Source of the DNA: CAVXAE01 sp044225565
Lineage (GTDB): Bacteria > Pseudomonadota > Gammaproteobacteria > Steroidobacterales > Steroidobacteraceae
Length of the DNA stretch: 7,924 nucleotides
NCBI GenBank assembly: GCA_044225565.1
Contig: JBGAIL010000208.1
Coordinates: forward strand, 1 to 7,924
Reading direction: 5' to 3'
Shown here: piece by piece, positions 1 through 6,720 of the stretch
Layout: each line of letters begins with the position of its first letter
Numbering within the stretch: position 1 is the stretch's first letter
The notes under the pieces: generated by a model
What the model saw: only the letters and a program-made list of their open reading frames with translations
Told to the model about the DNA's origin: nothing
Database searches by the model: none
Translations under genes and position numbers: made by a program

Positions 1-842
1 ACCGCTTCGATGCCGTCGAACTTCCGGCGCAGCTTGAAGTTGACCACGCCGCCCACGGCGTTCGCGCCATAGATGGCCGACGAGCCGCTCTTCAGGATCT
101 CCACGCTCTCGATCGCCTCTTCCGGGATCGCGCCGACATCGGCGATGCCGTCCTCGCCACCGGCGCGCCGCCCGTTGATCAGCACCAGTGTGTAGGCGCT
201 GCCGAGGCCACGAAGGTTGAGCGAGGATTCGCCGCCGCCATAGAAATCGTTGGTCGGCGTGCCGTTGCGGCCGCTGAATGCGGGCTTCGAGCGCAGGTAG
301 TCCGCGATGGTCTCGCCGGCGCTGCTGCGGAACTGCTCGGCCGAGAAGGTTTCGATGGGGATGGCGTTCTTCGCCGCCTCGCCCACGGCCTGCGCAATGT
401 TCGAGCCGGTGACGATCACTTCCTCGAGAGGCGCGCTCTCGGGCTCCGGCCCCGCGGTGGAGGAAACTTCGGCCTGCCCGGCGCTCGCCAGCGTGAGCGC
501 GCCGGGGAGGGGCCGGATGGCGACCGTGGTGGGATCCACGACGTCGTAGCCGAGGTGCGTGCCCGCGAGCAGCTGGCTCAAAGCTTCGGACGCGGAGAAT
601 TGCCCCGCGACGCGCGAGGATTCCCGTCCGTCCAGCAGCTTCGCCGGGCTGGTCACCTGTACACCCGACTGGTGTGAGAACTCGAGCAGCGCGCGGGAGA
701 GCGGCTGCGCAGCGATGTCGAAAGTGAGCGTGGCGGAAAGCGTGGCGCCGGCTGGAGGCGCCGCGGTGGCGGATGCCATCGGCAGCCCCGGGAGCAGGGT
801 GGCCCAAACGAGAGCGTGCGTGGCCCGGGCGAGCAGCGGCAT
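1..842 (-). CDS. TonB-dependent receptor with N-terminal STN domain (3' end outside window)
   Basis: Outer-membrane active transporter of the TonB-dependent family, also equipped for transmembrane signalling. The minus strand reads open for 280 codons from ATG at 842 and leaves the window. Residues 1-28 look like a Sec signal peptide (hydrophobic ALVWATLLPGLPMA, then ATA). Residues about 41-110 form an STN domain (FDIAAQPLSRALLEFSHQSG opening, closing near VAIRP). The TonB box EVIVTGSNI is at 141-149. The plug covers about 160-272, with LNLRGLGSAYTLVLINGRR and SVEILKSGSSAIYGANAVGG. An in-frame TAG lies about 30 bases upstream of the ATG, so the start cannot be much earlier; the ribosome site is weak. 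The VTGSNI box and plug resemble the large Xanthomonas/Caulobacter-type receptor group rather than classical siderophore receptors, so the substrate is open. The divergent sigma/FecR pair is the likely regulator (inference). Confidence 0.93.
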   Translation of the reverse strand, partial: MPLLARATHALVWATLLPGLPMASATAAPPAGATLSATLTFDIAAQPLSRALLEFSHQSGVQVTSPAKLLDGRESSRVAGQFSASEALSQLLAGTHLGYDVVDPTTVAIRPLPGALTLASAGQAEVSSTAGPEPESAPLEEVIVTGSNIAQAVGEAAKNAIPIETFSAEQFRSSAGETIADYLRSKPAFSGRNGTPTNDFYGGGESSLNLRGLGSAYTLVLINGRRAGGEDGIADVGAIPEEAIESVEILKSGSSAIYGANAVGGVVNFKLRRKFDGIEA

Positions 843-961
843 GGTTTCGGATCCCGTGGTGTCCTTTTGGTACTAGACGAAGAGCCCGCCGATTCTTGAA
901 GGCCGCCGCCGTCCGCGCGCAGACTTCCAGAATAGCGCCCCAGTTCGTCTTGATAGGAGCC
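843..961. promoter_or_regulatory. Divergent intergenic region between receptor and sigma-factor gene
   Basis: This 119-base gap separates two genes that read away from each other, so it must hold the start signals for both the leftward receptor and the rightward sigma/FecR operon. I found no convincing -35/-10 pair in either direction. A TTGAAG at 896-901 resembles a -35 box but has no matching -10 at proper spacing. In known FecI systems the sigma factor acts on the receptor promoter, which would lie here; that is an inference from layout. Confidence 0.35.
955..959 (+). promoter_or_regulatory. Ribosome binding site AGGAG of sigma factor 1
   Basis: AGGAG sits two bases before ATG 962. The spacing is short, but this is the only good Shine-Dalgarno match near the N-terminus. 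It favours ATG 962 over the in-frame ATG at 1040, which has no such site but would begin right at the conserved sigma region 2. Confidence 0.5.
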
Positions 962-1537
962 ATGACCGCAAAATCCGCAGAGCGCGCCGGCGAGGCGGCC
1001 GCCCCCGTGCTGGAGGGCGCCGCCGCGCGCGCCGACCTCATGGCCCGGCTCTTCCAGGAGCACAACGAGAGCCTCATCCGTTTCCTCACCATGCGGCTGC
1101 GCTCCCGGCAGGAGGCGCACGAGGTGGCCCAGGAAGCCTATGTGCGCCTGCTCAGCCTGCACGAGCCCGGTGCGGTGAGCTATGTGCGGGCGTTTCTCTT
1201 CAAGACGGCTGCGAATCTGGCGGTGGATCGGCTGAGGCGCGAGCAGGTTCACGCGCGCGCCACGAGCCTGCCGTCGTTTCACGAGTTCATGGACCCTCTC
1301 ACGCCGGAGCGGCGCGTCGCCGCGAAGCAGGAAGTGCAGCTGCTCGCGCGGCTGGTGGACGAGCTGCCGCCGAAATGCCGCCAGGCCTTCGTCCTGAACC
1401 GGTTCCACGGCATGGAGCTGCCGGCCATCGCGAGCGAGATGGGCATCTCGGAGCGCATGGTGCGCTCCTACGTCGTGCGCGCGCTGCTTTATTGCCGCGC
1501 GCGGCGGGAGTCCGGAAGCAAGGATGGCCATGAATAG
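962..1537 (+). CDS. FecI-like ECF sigma factor (module 1)
   Basis: An alternative RNA polymerase sigma factor of the extracytoplasmic-function class, 191 residues, a normal length for the family. Region 2 (core binding and -10 recognition) spans about 28-97, with LFQEHNESLIRFL, EVAQEAYVRLL and FLFKTAANLAVDRLRR, the last being the typical FecI-type signature. Region 4 (-35 recognition) spans about 124-182, with LVDELPPKCRQAFVLNRF followed by the helix-turn-helix LPAIASEMGISERMVRSYV. The first 26 residues are an Ala-rich extension with no family match. The gene overlaps the following FecR gene by 14 bases, a usual arrangement for a sigma factor and its regulator made together. Expected role: transcription of the divergent receptor once the FecR partner is triggered (known for FecI; inferred here). 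The open frame continues upstream to 773, but that part lies across the divergent gap and receptor start and is not likely translated. Confidence 0.93.
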   Translation: MTAKSAERAGEAAAPVLEGAAARADLMARLFQEHNESLIRFLTMRLRSRQEAHEVAQEAYVRLLSLHEPGAVSYVRAFLFKTAANLAVDRLRREQVHARATSLPSFHEFMDPLTPERRVAAKQEVQLLARLVDELPPKCRQAFVLNRFHGMELPAIASEMGISERMVRSYVVRALLYCRARRESGSKDGHE

Positions 1538-2552
1538 TCCGGCACGCATCGAAATCGAGACGGACCCGGTCGCCCGGGCGGCGGCGGAGTGGCTCACGCG
1601 CCTGCAGGATCCCAACGTGCCGCTCGATACCGTCGCAGGCTGGCAGGCCTGGATGAACGCCGATGCGCGGCACGCGGAAGCATTCGGGCAGATCGAGGAC
1701 CTGTGGAGGGACTTCGCGGCGCTGCCGTGCCCTGAGACGGTTCCCGCGAAGGCGATGGCTGCGGATGGATACGACGCCTCCATGTCCATCGGCCGTTGGA
1801 AAGCTCGCGCGGGACGCATCCGCGCGGCGCGGTTGGCGTTGGCGGCTTCGCTGGCCGCCATCTCGCTCGTCGGCATGGCTCTGTGGCAGCCGTGGAAGGC
1901 GTTCGGCGGTGAAATGCTGCAAACGGGGATTGGCCAGAATCGCACGGTCATGTTGCAGGATGGGTCGAGCGTCGTGCTCGGCGGCGACTCGAAAGTCCGC
2001 CTGTCGTTTTCCGCGAAGGCGCGGGAGCTCACGCTGGTCCGCGGCGAAGCCTTCTTCGACGTCGCCAGAGACAAGCTGCGCCCGTTCTCCGTGCAGGCGG
2101 GCCCGACGCGCGTGGTCGCCATCGGCACGCAATTCAACGTGCGCCGCAACGACGACGACCGTGTCGTCGTCTCCGTGGTCGAGGGCGAGATCCTCGTTCT
2201 CGGTGCCGGGCGTGCAAAGGTGCATGAGTCGCTGTCGGCGGGCAGCCGGGCGACGTTGGGAGGTGCAGGGCGGGAGCCGGCGCGGACCGAGCGAGTCGTC
2301 TCGACGGACGCCACGGCGTGGCGCTCGGGCCGGCTGGCGTTCGAGAGCGAGCCGCTGCGCTACGTCGTGGAAGACGTGAACCGCTACTCGGCGCGACCCA
2401 TCGAACTCGCCGACGAGCGCATCGGCGACCTGCTGATCACCGGCACGGTGCGGGACGACAACATTTCCGCCTGGCTCGCGAGCCTGGAGCCGGCCTTCGG
2501 CATCCGCGTCGTCGAGGAGCCGGAACGCGTAGTGCTGGAAATCCGGCCTTGA
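1524..2552 (+). CDS. FecR-like anti-sigma factor / signal transducer (module 1)
   Basis: A single-pass inner-membrane protein of 342 residues that holds the sigma factor and passes on the receptor signal. The cytoplasmic N-terminal domain (DUF4880 type) is at about 15-66 (AAEWLTRLQDP, then WQAWMNADARHAEAFGQIE). The membrane segment is at about 103-121. The periplasmic FecR domain is at about 131-227, with TVMLQDGSSVVL, LVRGEAFFDVARD and VAIGTQFNVRR. The C-terminal DUF4974/STN-like domain is at about 270-341 (LAFESEPLRYVVEDVNRYS). The Gly201-Thr202 pair fits the conserved GT at which FoxR-type proteins cleave themselves (family knowledge, not shown here). Two in-frame starts are possible: ATG 1524 (GGAAG five bases ahead) and ATG 1530 (AAGGA five bases ahead). 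The stop shares bases with a TTG start of the next, broken gene. Confidence 0.94.
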   Translation: MAMNSPARIEIETDPVARAAAEWLTRLQDPNVPLDTVAGWQAWMNADARHAEAFGQIEDLWRDFAALPCPETVPAKAMAADGYDASMSIGRWKARAGRIRAARLALAASLAAISLVGMALWQPWKAFGGEMLQTGIGQNRTVMLQDGSSVVLGGDSKVRLSFSAKARELTLVRGEAFFDVARDKLRPFSVQAGPTRVVAIGTQFNVRRNDDDRVVVSVVEGEILVLGAGRAKVHESLSAGSRATLGGAGREPARTERVVSTDATAWRSGRLAFESEPLRYVVEDVNRYSARPIELADERIGDLLITGTVRDDNISAWLASLEPAFGIRVVEEPERVVLEIRP

Positions 2553-3707
2553 GAGATCCCGCTGGCGTCGCATTGGCGCTGTTCCTGGCGAGCGCGCAAG
2601 CCATGGCGCAGATGCCCGACACGGCGGTCAGCATAGGCACGAGTACGCGCCTCTACTCGCGCGTTCTCGGCGCCGTTCCCGCTCCCGCACTCATGACGCC
2701 GGATGAGGGCGCGTCCGCGAAGAACCTGCCTCGCTTTCCCGTCCGCTTACGGAGCCATTTCGCCTACGCCGCAGCAGCAGCTTGTTCAGCGACGCACACG
2801 CTCATCGTCGTCGCCATTCCCAACAAGCGATCGCCGCCCACCGACGTGCCCGAGGACGTTGCGGACGGCACCGGCGGCGACGCCTTCCTCGATTTCATCG
2901 TGAAAGTCGCCCTGGCGAAGCGAACCACGCGCAGCATGAAGACGCACTGCTCACGCGGCCTGAGGCATTCCGTGCGCACATCGCCGCCGCGACTTCGGCT
3001 GGAGTCGCGAACGATGCCGCAGCGGGAGAGCCATTACTTCTACATGAGCGCGGGCGACGACGAGCCGGGAATTCGCGCCTCGGTCGGGAAGATGGCAGGC
3101 GTGATCGCAAAAGCGCCGCCGGGGCTCGAATGGCACGAAGAGTACCTGCCCGGGGAAGATCACGGCTCCACGCCTTACGTCACGCTGTACCACGGGTTGC
3201 GGGGGTTCTTCGCGAATTGGAATCCGACGGCGCTCATCGAAGCCGGGGGACTGCCGGGATGCGCATTGCCTGTCGCGCGAGCATGGCTACGCGATCTCAC
3301 CAGGCGCCATCGTTTACTACGACCTTGGTCACGCGCTGCTCGACAAGGCGCGCAACGAGACTGAGCGGCAAACCAGACCGTCCCTCGAGGCCGCCGCGCG
3401 GATATTCGAACGCGGCGTGCAGGCCTTTCCCCGCAACCGCTATCTGTACGAAGGCCTGGGCGATGCGCTCGAAGCATCCGGACGCCGCCGGGAAGCTCTG
3501 GCGGCCATGAAGAACGCGTATGAAGCTGGTCGCGCGACGCTCGAGCCGGAAGAGCGCGAGGCGCTGGAGCAGAGGATCAAGGAACTGGAACGAGGCGATG
3601 CCGCTGTGTCGCGCGACGAGCCTCCGCTTAGGTCGCGCTCACCGCCGGTGCCGGCGATGACGATTTCAAGCTCCCGCCGCTCGCGCCTCCACCACCCGGC
3701 GCACTGA
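2549..3707 (+). pseudogene. Broken secreted alpha/beta-hydrolase (putative esterase) with C-terminal TPR-like tail
   Basis: Remains of an exported esterase of the alpha/beta-hydrolase fold (PF00756-like, the group that includes siderophore esterases such as Fes/IroE), followed by a helical TPR-like region. Reading starts at TTG 2549, overlapping the FecR stop as TTGA, with a signal peptide (AGVALALFLASAQAMA). The same frame carries IVVAIPN (2804-2824) and GGDAFLDFI (2873-2899). The protein trace then moves by one frame to ALLTRPEAFRAHIAA (about 2944-2990), and back to YFYMSAGDDEPG and the His box GEDHGST (His at 3161-3163). A third shift at the five-G run 3245-3249 leads into HGYAISPGAIVYYDLGHALL and TPR-like RYLYEGLGDALEASGRRREA (about 3440-3500). 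The block expected between DFI and ALLTRPE, which normally holds the Gly-x-Ser-x-Gly nucleophile, is shortened to about 14 codons with no such motif. Spacers elsewhere also look shortened. The frame in use at 3282 stays open to TGA 3705-3707; the true original end is unclear. Probably non-functional. Family assignment is from memory of conserved motifs. Confidence 0.8.
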
Positions 3708-4921
3708 GCGCCCGCGGTCGATTGGGCGCGCACGCATGCGCAGCCGATCGACGCACTGGAGCCGGGCGCCCCGAGGGCCGACCTGCAGGGTCTGAAAGCC
3801 ATCGTCGGCGATGCGCGCATCGTCGCGTTCGGTGAGGGCATGCACGAGACCCACGAGTACTTTGCGTTCCGCAACCGCTTGTTCGAGTTCCTCGTGGAGG
3901 AGATGGGCTTCACCGCCATCGGCCTCGAGACCGGCTATTCCGAATCCGTGGCGGCGGACGACTACGTGCTGGGTCGTGCGGAGGCGAGCGATGCCGCCTG
4001 CACGAGCGTGTTCTCCTGGTCCGATGCGCCGATCCTCGAGAAACCAGCAGCTGCTGGACTGGATGCGTGCCTACAACGCGCGACCCACCACGCCCGCTTC
4101 GCCTCTATGGGCTCGACCTTACCGGTGGCCGCAGCGGCGGCGTGTTTCCCGAATCCCGCAAGGCGCTGGACGATGTGCTCACCTATATCGCACGGGTCGA
4201 CGCGCCTCTCGCAGGCAATCTGAAGCATCGACTCATCCCGTTGTTGCCGAGCTTCAGCACGGTGCGCTATCCCTCCCTGCCGCAGGCTCGTCGTGATGCG
4301 ATCACGGGCGCCATCAGCGATGCCATCGGCGCCTTCGAGCGCCAGCACGTGGAATGGGTCGCCGCCACTTCGCGATTGGAGTATCACCGGGCCTACCAGC
4401 ATGCCGTGGTCGCGCGTCAGCTGGACATGCAGTTTCGTGCGTCCACCCCCGAAGACACCCAGTCTCACCGGGACGCCGCGATGGCCCACAATGCGGTGTG
4501 GGCCCTTCAGCAGCAGGGCGCGCAGGGCAGGCTGCTGGTGTTCGCCTATAACGGACACGTGCGCAAGAGCGCGACGGCCTCCGGCTTCTCGTCGCTGGGC
4601 ACGTATCTCGACGACCTCGTCGGAGCGCAGCTGGTGGTCATCGGCTCGCTGTACAACCAGGGAGCGATGGGTACGGCCGGCGGCGAGACGTGGCCGCTGC
4701 CGCTTTCCGACCCCGGCACCCTGAATGCCGCGCTGCGCGCCGGGGCCGGCCGGCCGAATTTCTACCTGGATCTGCACCGGCTGCCGGCCCAGGGTCCGCT
4801 CGCGAAGTGGGTGGACGAGGGCCAGCCCCTGCGGGGGGACTATTTCGAAGGCCGCCCCCGCGCGTCGTTCGACGCCATCGTTTTCATCGATACGCTCGGC
4901 CCGTCGCACCCCTTGCGCTGA
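3657..4921 (+). pseudogene. Frameshifted erythromycin-esterase-family protein
   Basis: Clear remains of an erythromycin esterase homolog (PF05139, EreA/EreB-like hydrolases of macrolactone and other esters). Visible blocks: IVAFGEGMHETHEYFAFRNR (from about 3816; GE-x-x-H with the His at 3843-3845, the catalytic base in EreB), FLVEEMGFTAIGLETGYSES, then QLLDWMRAYNARPTT, then RLYGLDLTGGRSGG and a clean 274-codon stretch to TGA 4921 with RDAAMAHNAVWAL and LLVFAYNGHVRK (His at 4556-4558). The trace changes frame at AAA 4041-4043 and at TT 4098-4099, each explained by one surplus base. At the 5' end, ATG 3657 fits a leader peptide only if a T is added to TTT 3663-3665 and a C removed from CCC 3711-3713, giving MTIFKLPPLA, a proline run, then GALSAAVDWARTHAQ. 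Without these changes the frame from ATG 3657 stops at TGA 3705. Repaired length is near 420 residues, normal for the family. The family is secure; whether the gene is truly dead or mis-sequenced is open. Confidence 0.87.
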
Positions 4922-4922
4922 C

Positions 4923-4944
4923 CGGCAGGCGGGTCGGGCTGCCG
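4923..4944. repeat. 6-bp perfect inverted repeat after the esterase remnant
   Basis: CGGCAG at 4923-4928 pairs with CTGCCG at 4939-4944 around a 10-base GC-rich loop, directly after the TGA of the broken erythromycin-esterase gene. No T-run follows, so it is a poor intrinsic terminator. It could be a hairpin that slows transcription, or a protein site ahead of the second sigma-factor gene. Confidence 0.3.
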
Positions 4945-4966
4945 TCTGCGTTATACCTCGTATACA
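4939..4966 (+). promoter_or_regulatory. Weak candidate promoter of sigma factor 2
   Basis: CTGCCG (4939-4944, 3 of 6 to TTGACA) and TATACA (4961-4966, 4 of 6 to TATAAT) are 16 bases apart, in a 60-base gap that must otherwise rely on read-through. TTATACCTCGTATAC (4951-4965) repeats TATAC at 10-base spacing. It is the only AT-leaning patch in the gap, but the match is weak. Confidence 0.22.
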
Positions 4967-4981
4967 GTCAGCAGCTCACAG

Positions 4982-5548
4982 ATGGGCACTTCATCCACAC
5001 GGGCGGAAGGGACCGCCCCCGGCATTTGCAGCCCCGGCAGCACCGCCGGGGTCGTGGAGGCCCTTTCGCGCCGTTTCCGGCAGCCCCTGCGGCGCTACTT
5101 CGAGAAGCGCATCGGCCATCACGCCGAGACGGAGGATCTGGTGCAGGAGGTGTTCCTGCGCCTCGCCCGGGGCGGGGATCTCGGGTCCATGGAGCGCATC
5201 GACGCCTATCTCTTCACCACCGCGGCGAATTTGCTGCGGGACCGGCACCGGCGCCTTTCCGCCCGCGATTCCGATGCGCACGAGCCTTACGACGAGGTCA
5301 TCCACGGCTCGGCGCTCGAAGAGCCCGGCCCTGAGCGGGCCTTGCAGAGCGCGCAGCTCATCGAGCAACTGGTCGCCGCTCTCCACGAGCTGCCGGAGCG
5401 CACTCGCACGGTCTTCACGCTGTATCACCTCGAAGAGCTGCCGCACGCGGAGATTGCCCGGCGCCTGGGTATCGCGGTCAGCACCATCGAGAAGCACGTG
5501 GGTCGCGCCAGCGCCCACCTGTTGAAGAAAGTGGACCGCACGCCATGA
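4982..5548 (+). CDS. FecI-like ECF sigma factor (module 2)
   Basis: A second ECF sigma factor, 188 residues. Region 2 is at about 27-97 (LSRRFRQPLRRYFEKRIG, AETEDLVQEVFLRLAR, then IDAYLFTTAANLLRDRHRR). Region 4 is at about 122-183 (LVAALHELPERTRTVFTLYH, then the helix-turn-helix LPHAEIARRLGIAVSTIEKH). The DLVQEVFLRL and FTTAANLLRDRHRR blocks are typical of FecI-type factors. The two sigma factors here are clearly different in sequence, so module 2 does not look like a recent duplicate of module 1. ATG 4982 lacks a good ribosome site and the first 25 residues are non-conserved, so a later start such as GTG 5054 is possible. The stop overlaps the next start as ATGA. It probably works on the receptor promoter near 6650-6750 and is controlled by the FecR encoded next (inference). 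Confidence 0.93.
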   Translation: MGTSSTRAEGTAPGICSPGSTAGVVEALSRRFRQPLRRYFEKRIGHHAETEDLVQEVFLRLARGGDLGSMERIDAYLFTTAANLLRDRHRRLSARDSDAHEPYDEVIHGSALEEPGPERALQSAQLIEQLVAALHELPERTRTVFTLYHLEELPHAEIARRLGIAVSTIEKHVGRASAHLLKKVDRTP

Positions 5549-6648
5549 GGGGGCAGGGCGGCAATCCCGGCAGCTCGCTGCGGGAGGAGGTGGCGGATCG
5601 CGCTGGCTACTGGGATGCGCGACTGCGCTCACCAGACTGTACGGACGAGGACCGCATCCGCTTCGCCGCCTGGCGGGATGCAACTCCGGAGAATCGCGCG
5701 GCCTTCGAGCGGTTGCAGCTTTTCGTCACCGCGCTTCGCCACGGGTCTGGTCGTGCGGAGGTGCGCGGCCTTCGCGAAGCGGCCAGCAGTGCGACCGGGT
5801 CGCGGCGAGTGCATGGGCTCAAAGCCTTGGCGGCCGGCGTAGCGCTGCTCGCCACGGCGCTCGGAATCTGGGCTTTCGCGTCCGGCGGTGCCCTGAAGGA
5901 TGCGTCTTCGCGCCTCCTCGCGGCGTTGCAGGGTGCCGACCTCTACGCCACGGATTTCGGTCAAAGGTCCACCGTCACGCTGGAAGACGGCTCCTCCGTC
6001 GAGCTCAATGCGCGAACGCGCATGGAAGTGAAGTTCGACCGGCAGCGGCGCAGCATCCGCCTCCTTGGCGGGCAGGCGCTGTTCAACGTGGCGAAGGATC
6101 CGCGGCGCCCGTTCGTGGTGCGCGCCGGGAATCGCGACATCATGGCCGTGGGCACGGCGTTCGACGTGCGGCTCGATTCGCAATCGGTCCGCGTGACGCT
6201 GCTAGAAGGCAAGGTGAACGTCGATCGCAGCGATGCCGCGGAAGCGCGCACCCACTCGCTCGAGCCGGGCCAGCAATTCGTCGCGATGCTGAGGGAGGGC
6301 AGGCACCGGAAGATGGCGTCTGCGGCGGACGCTGGCGCGGTGCCGGCAGTTGCCGCCGCCAGCCCTGCGGAGCAGACCCAGGTGCGGCCGGTCGATGTGG
6401 AGAAGGTCACCAGCTGGCGCGACGGTCGGGTGTTCCTGGAGGATCTGAGTCTCGCTGATGCGGTAGCGGAGATGAACCGATACAGCCGTGTGCAGGTCGC
6501 CATCGGAGATGTGGCGCTCGCACGGCTGCGCGTGAACGGCATGTTCCGTGCCGGCGAGCAGGTGGCTTTCGTGGCCGCGCTGCAGGAATATTTCCCCGTC
6601 GTCGCCCGTCGCGACGGCGCCACGGAGATAACCCTGTTCGCTCGATGA
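5545..6648 (+). CDS. FecR-like anti-sigma factor / signal transducer (module 2)
   Basis: An inner-membrane regulator of 367 residues, coupled to the preceding sigma gene by an ATGA overlap. Domains: N-terminal cytoplasmic DUF4880-like part at about 15-65 (AGYWDARLRSPDCTDEDRIR, FAAWRDATPENRAAFERLQ); membrane segment at about 92-112 (LKALAAGVALLATALGIWAF); periplasmic FecR domain at about 130-226 (TVTLEDGSSVELNARTRM, LLGGQALFNVAKDPRRPFVV, MAVGTAFDVRL); C-terminal DUF4974/STN-like domain at about 295-366 (VFLEDLSLADAVAEMNRYS). Gly203-Thr204 matches the conserved self-cleavage GT position of the family. Unlike the first FecR, it has a longer linker rich in Ala and Pro (about 252-285) between the FecR and C-terminal domains. 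It should relay the signal from the downstream receptor to sigma factor 2. Confidence 0.94.
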   Translation: MRGQGGNPGSSLREEVADRAGYWDARLRSPDCTDEDRIRFAAWRDATPENRAAFERLQLFVTALRHGSGRAEVRGLREAASSATGSRRVHGLKALAAGVALLATALGIWAFASGGALKDASSRLLAALQGADLYATDFGQRSTVTLEDGSSVELNARTRMEVKFDRQRRSIRLLGGQALFNVAKDPRRPFVVRAGNRDIMAVGTAFDVRLDSQSVRVTLLEGKVNVDRSDAAEARTHSLEPGQQFVAMLREGRHRKMASAADAGAVPAVAAASPAEQTQVRPVDVEKVTSWRDGRVFLEDLSLADAVAEMNRYSRVQVAIGDVALARLRVNGMFRAGEQVAFVAALQEYFPVVARRDGATEITLFAR

Positions 6649-6687
6649 CGTCGCGCCAGCGCCGGACGTCGAGTCTGGTGCGCAGAC
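6647..6687. repeat. Two adjacent inverted repeats after FecR 2
   Basis: GACGTC occurs at 6647-6652 and 6665-6670 (each itself a palindrome, so the copies also pair with each other), with GCGC arms between them (6653-6656 and 6659-6662). Just after comes GTCTG (6673-6677) paired with CAGAC (6683-6687) around five bases. The first copy shares bases with the FecR 2 stop codon. There is no T-tract. The structure could act as an mRNA hairpin that lowers read-through from sigma/FecR into the receptor, or as an operator. In GC-rich DNA such repeats also arise by chance. Confidence 0.35.
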
Positions 6688-6720
6688 AGGGAGGCGGGTT
6701 GGAGCTCGCGCTGCGTTCTA

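Noticed and set aside
862..867. TCCTTT resembling the -10 element of the fecA promoter
   Set aside because: No GGAAAT-like -35 element lies at the proper distance, and the orientation points toward the sigma gene rather than the receptor.
653..2314. Minus-strand open frame of 553 codons across the sigma and FecR 1 genes
   Set aside because: It lies opposite well-supported genes, shows Arg/Ser/Ala-rich low-information composition with no recognisable motif, and is expected by chance in GC-rich coding DNA.
2318..2548. Upstream part of the frame that contains the hydrolase signal peptide
   Set aside because: It overlaps the C-terminal domain of FecR 1 in another frame and is Arg-rich without motifs. 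The signal peptide begins at the TTG at 2549.
3962..4909. Minus-strand open frame of 315 codons opposite the erythromycin-esterase remnant
   Set aside because: The plus strand carries conserved esterase blocks over the same bases, and the minus reading has no recognisable domain. It is not an alternative explanation for the broken frames.
4067..4921. 3' part of the erythromycin-esterase remnant as an independent small gene from GTG 4067
   Set aside because: It lacks the N-terminal GE-x-x-H catalytic block, has no ribosome site, and its first residues are out of frame with the family.
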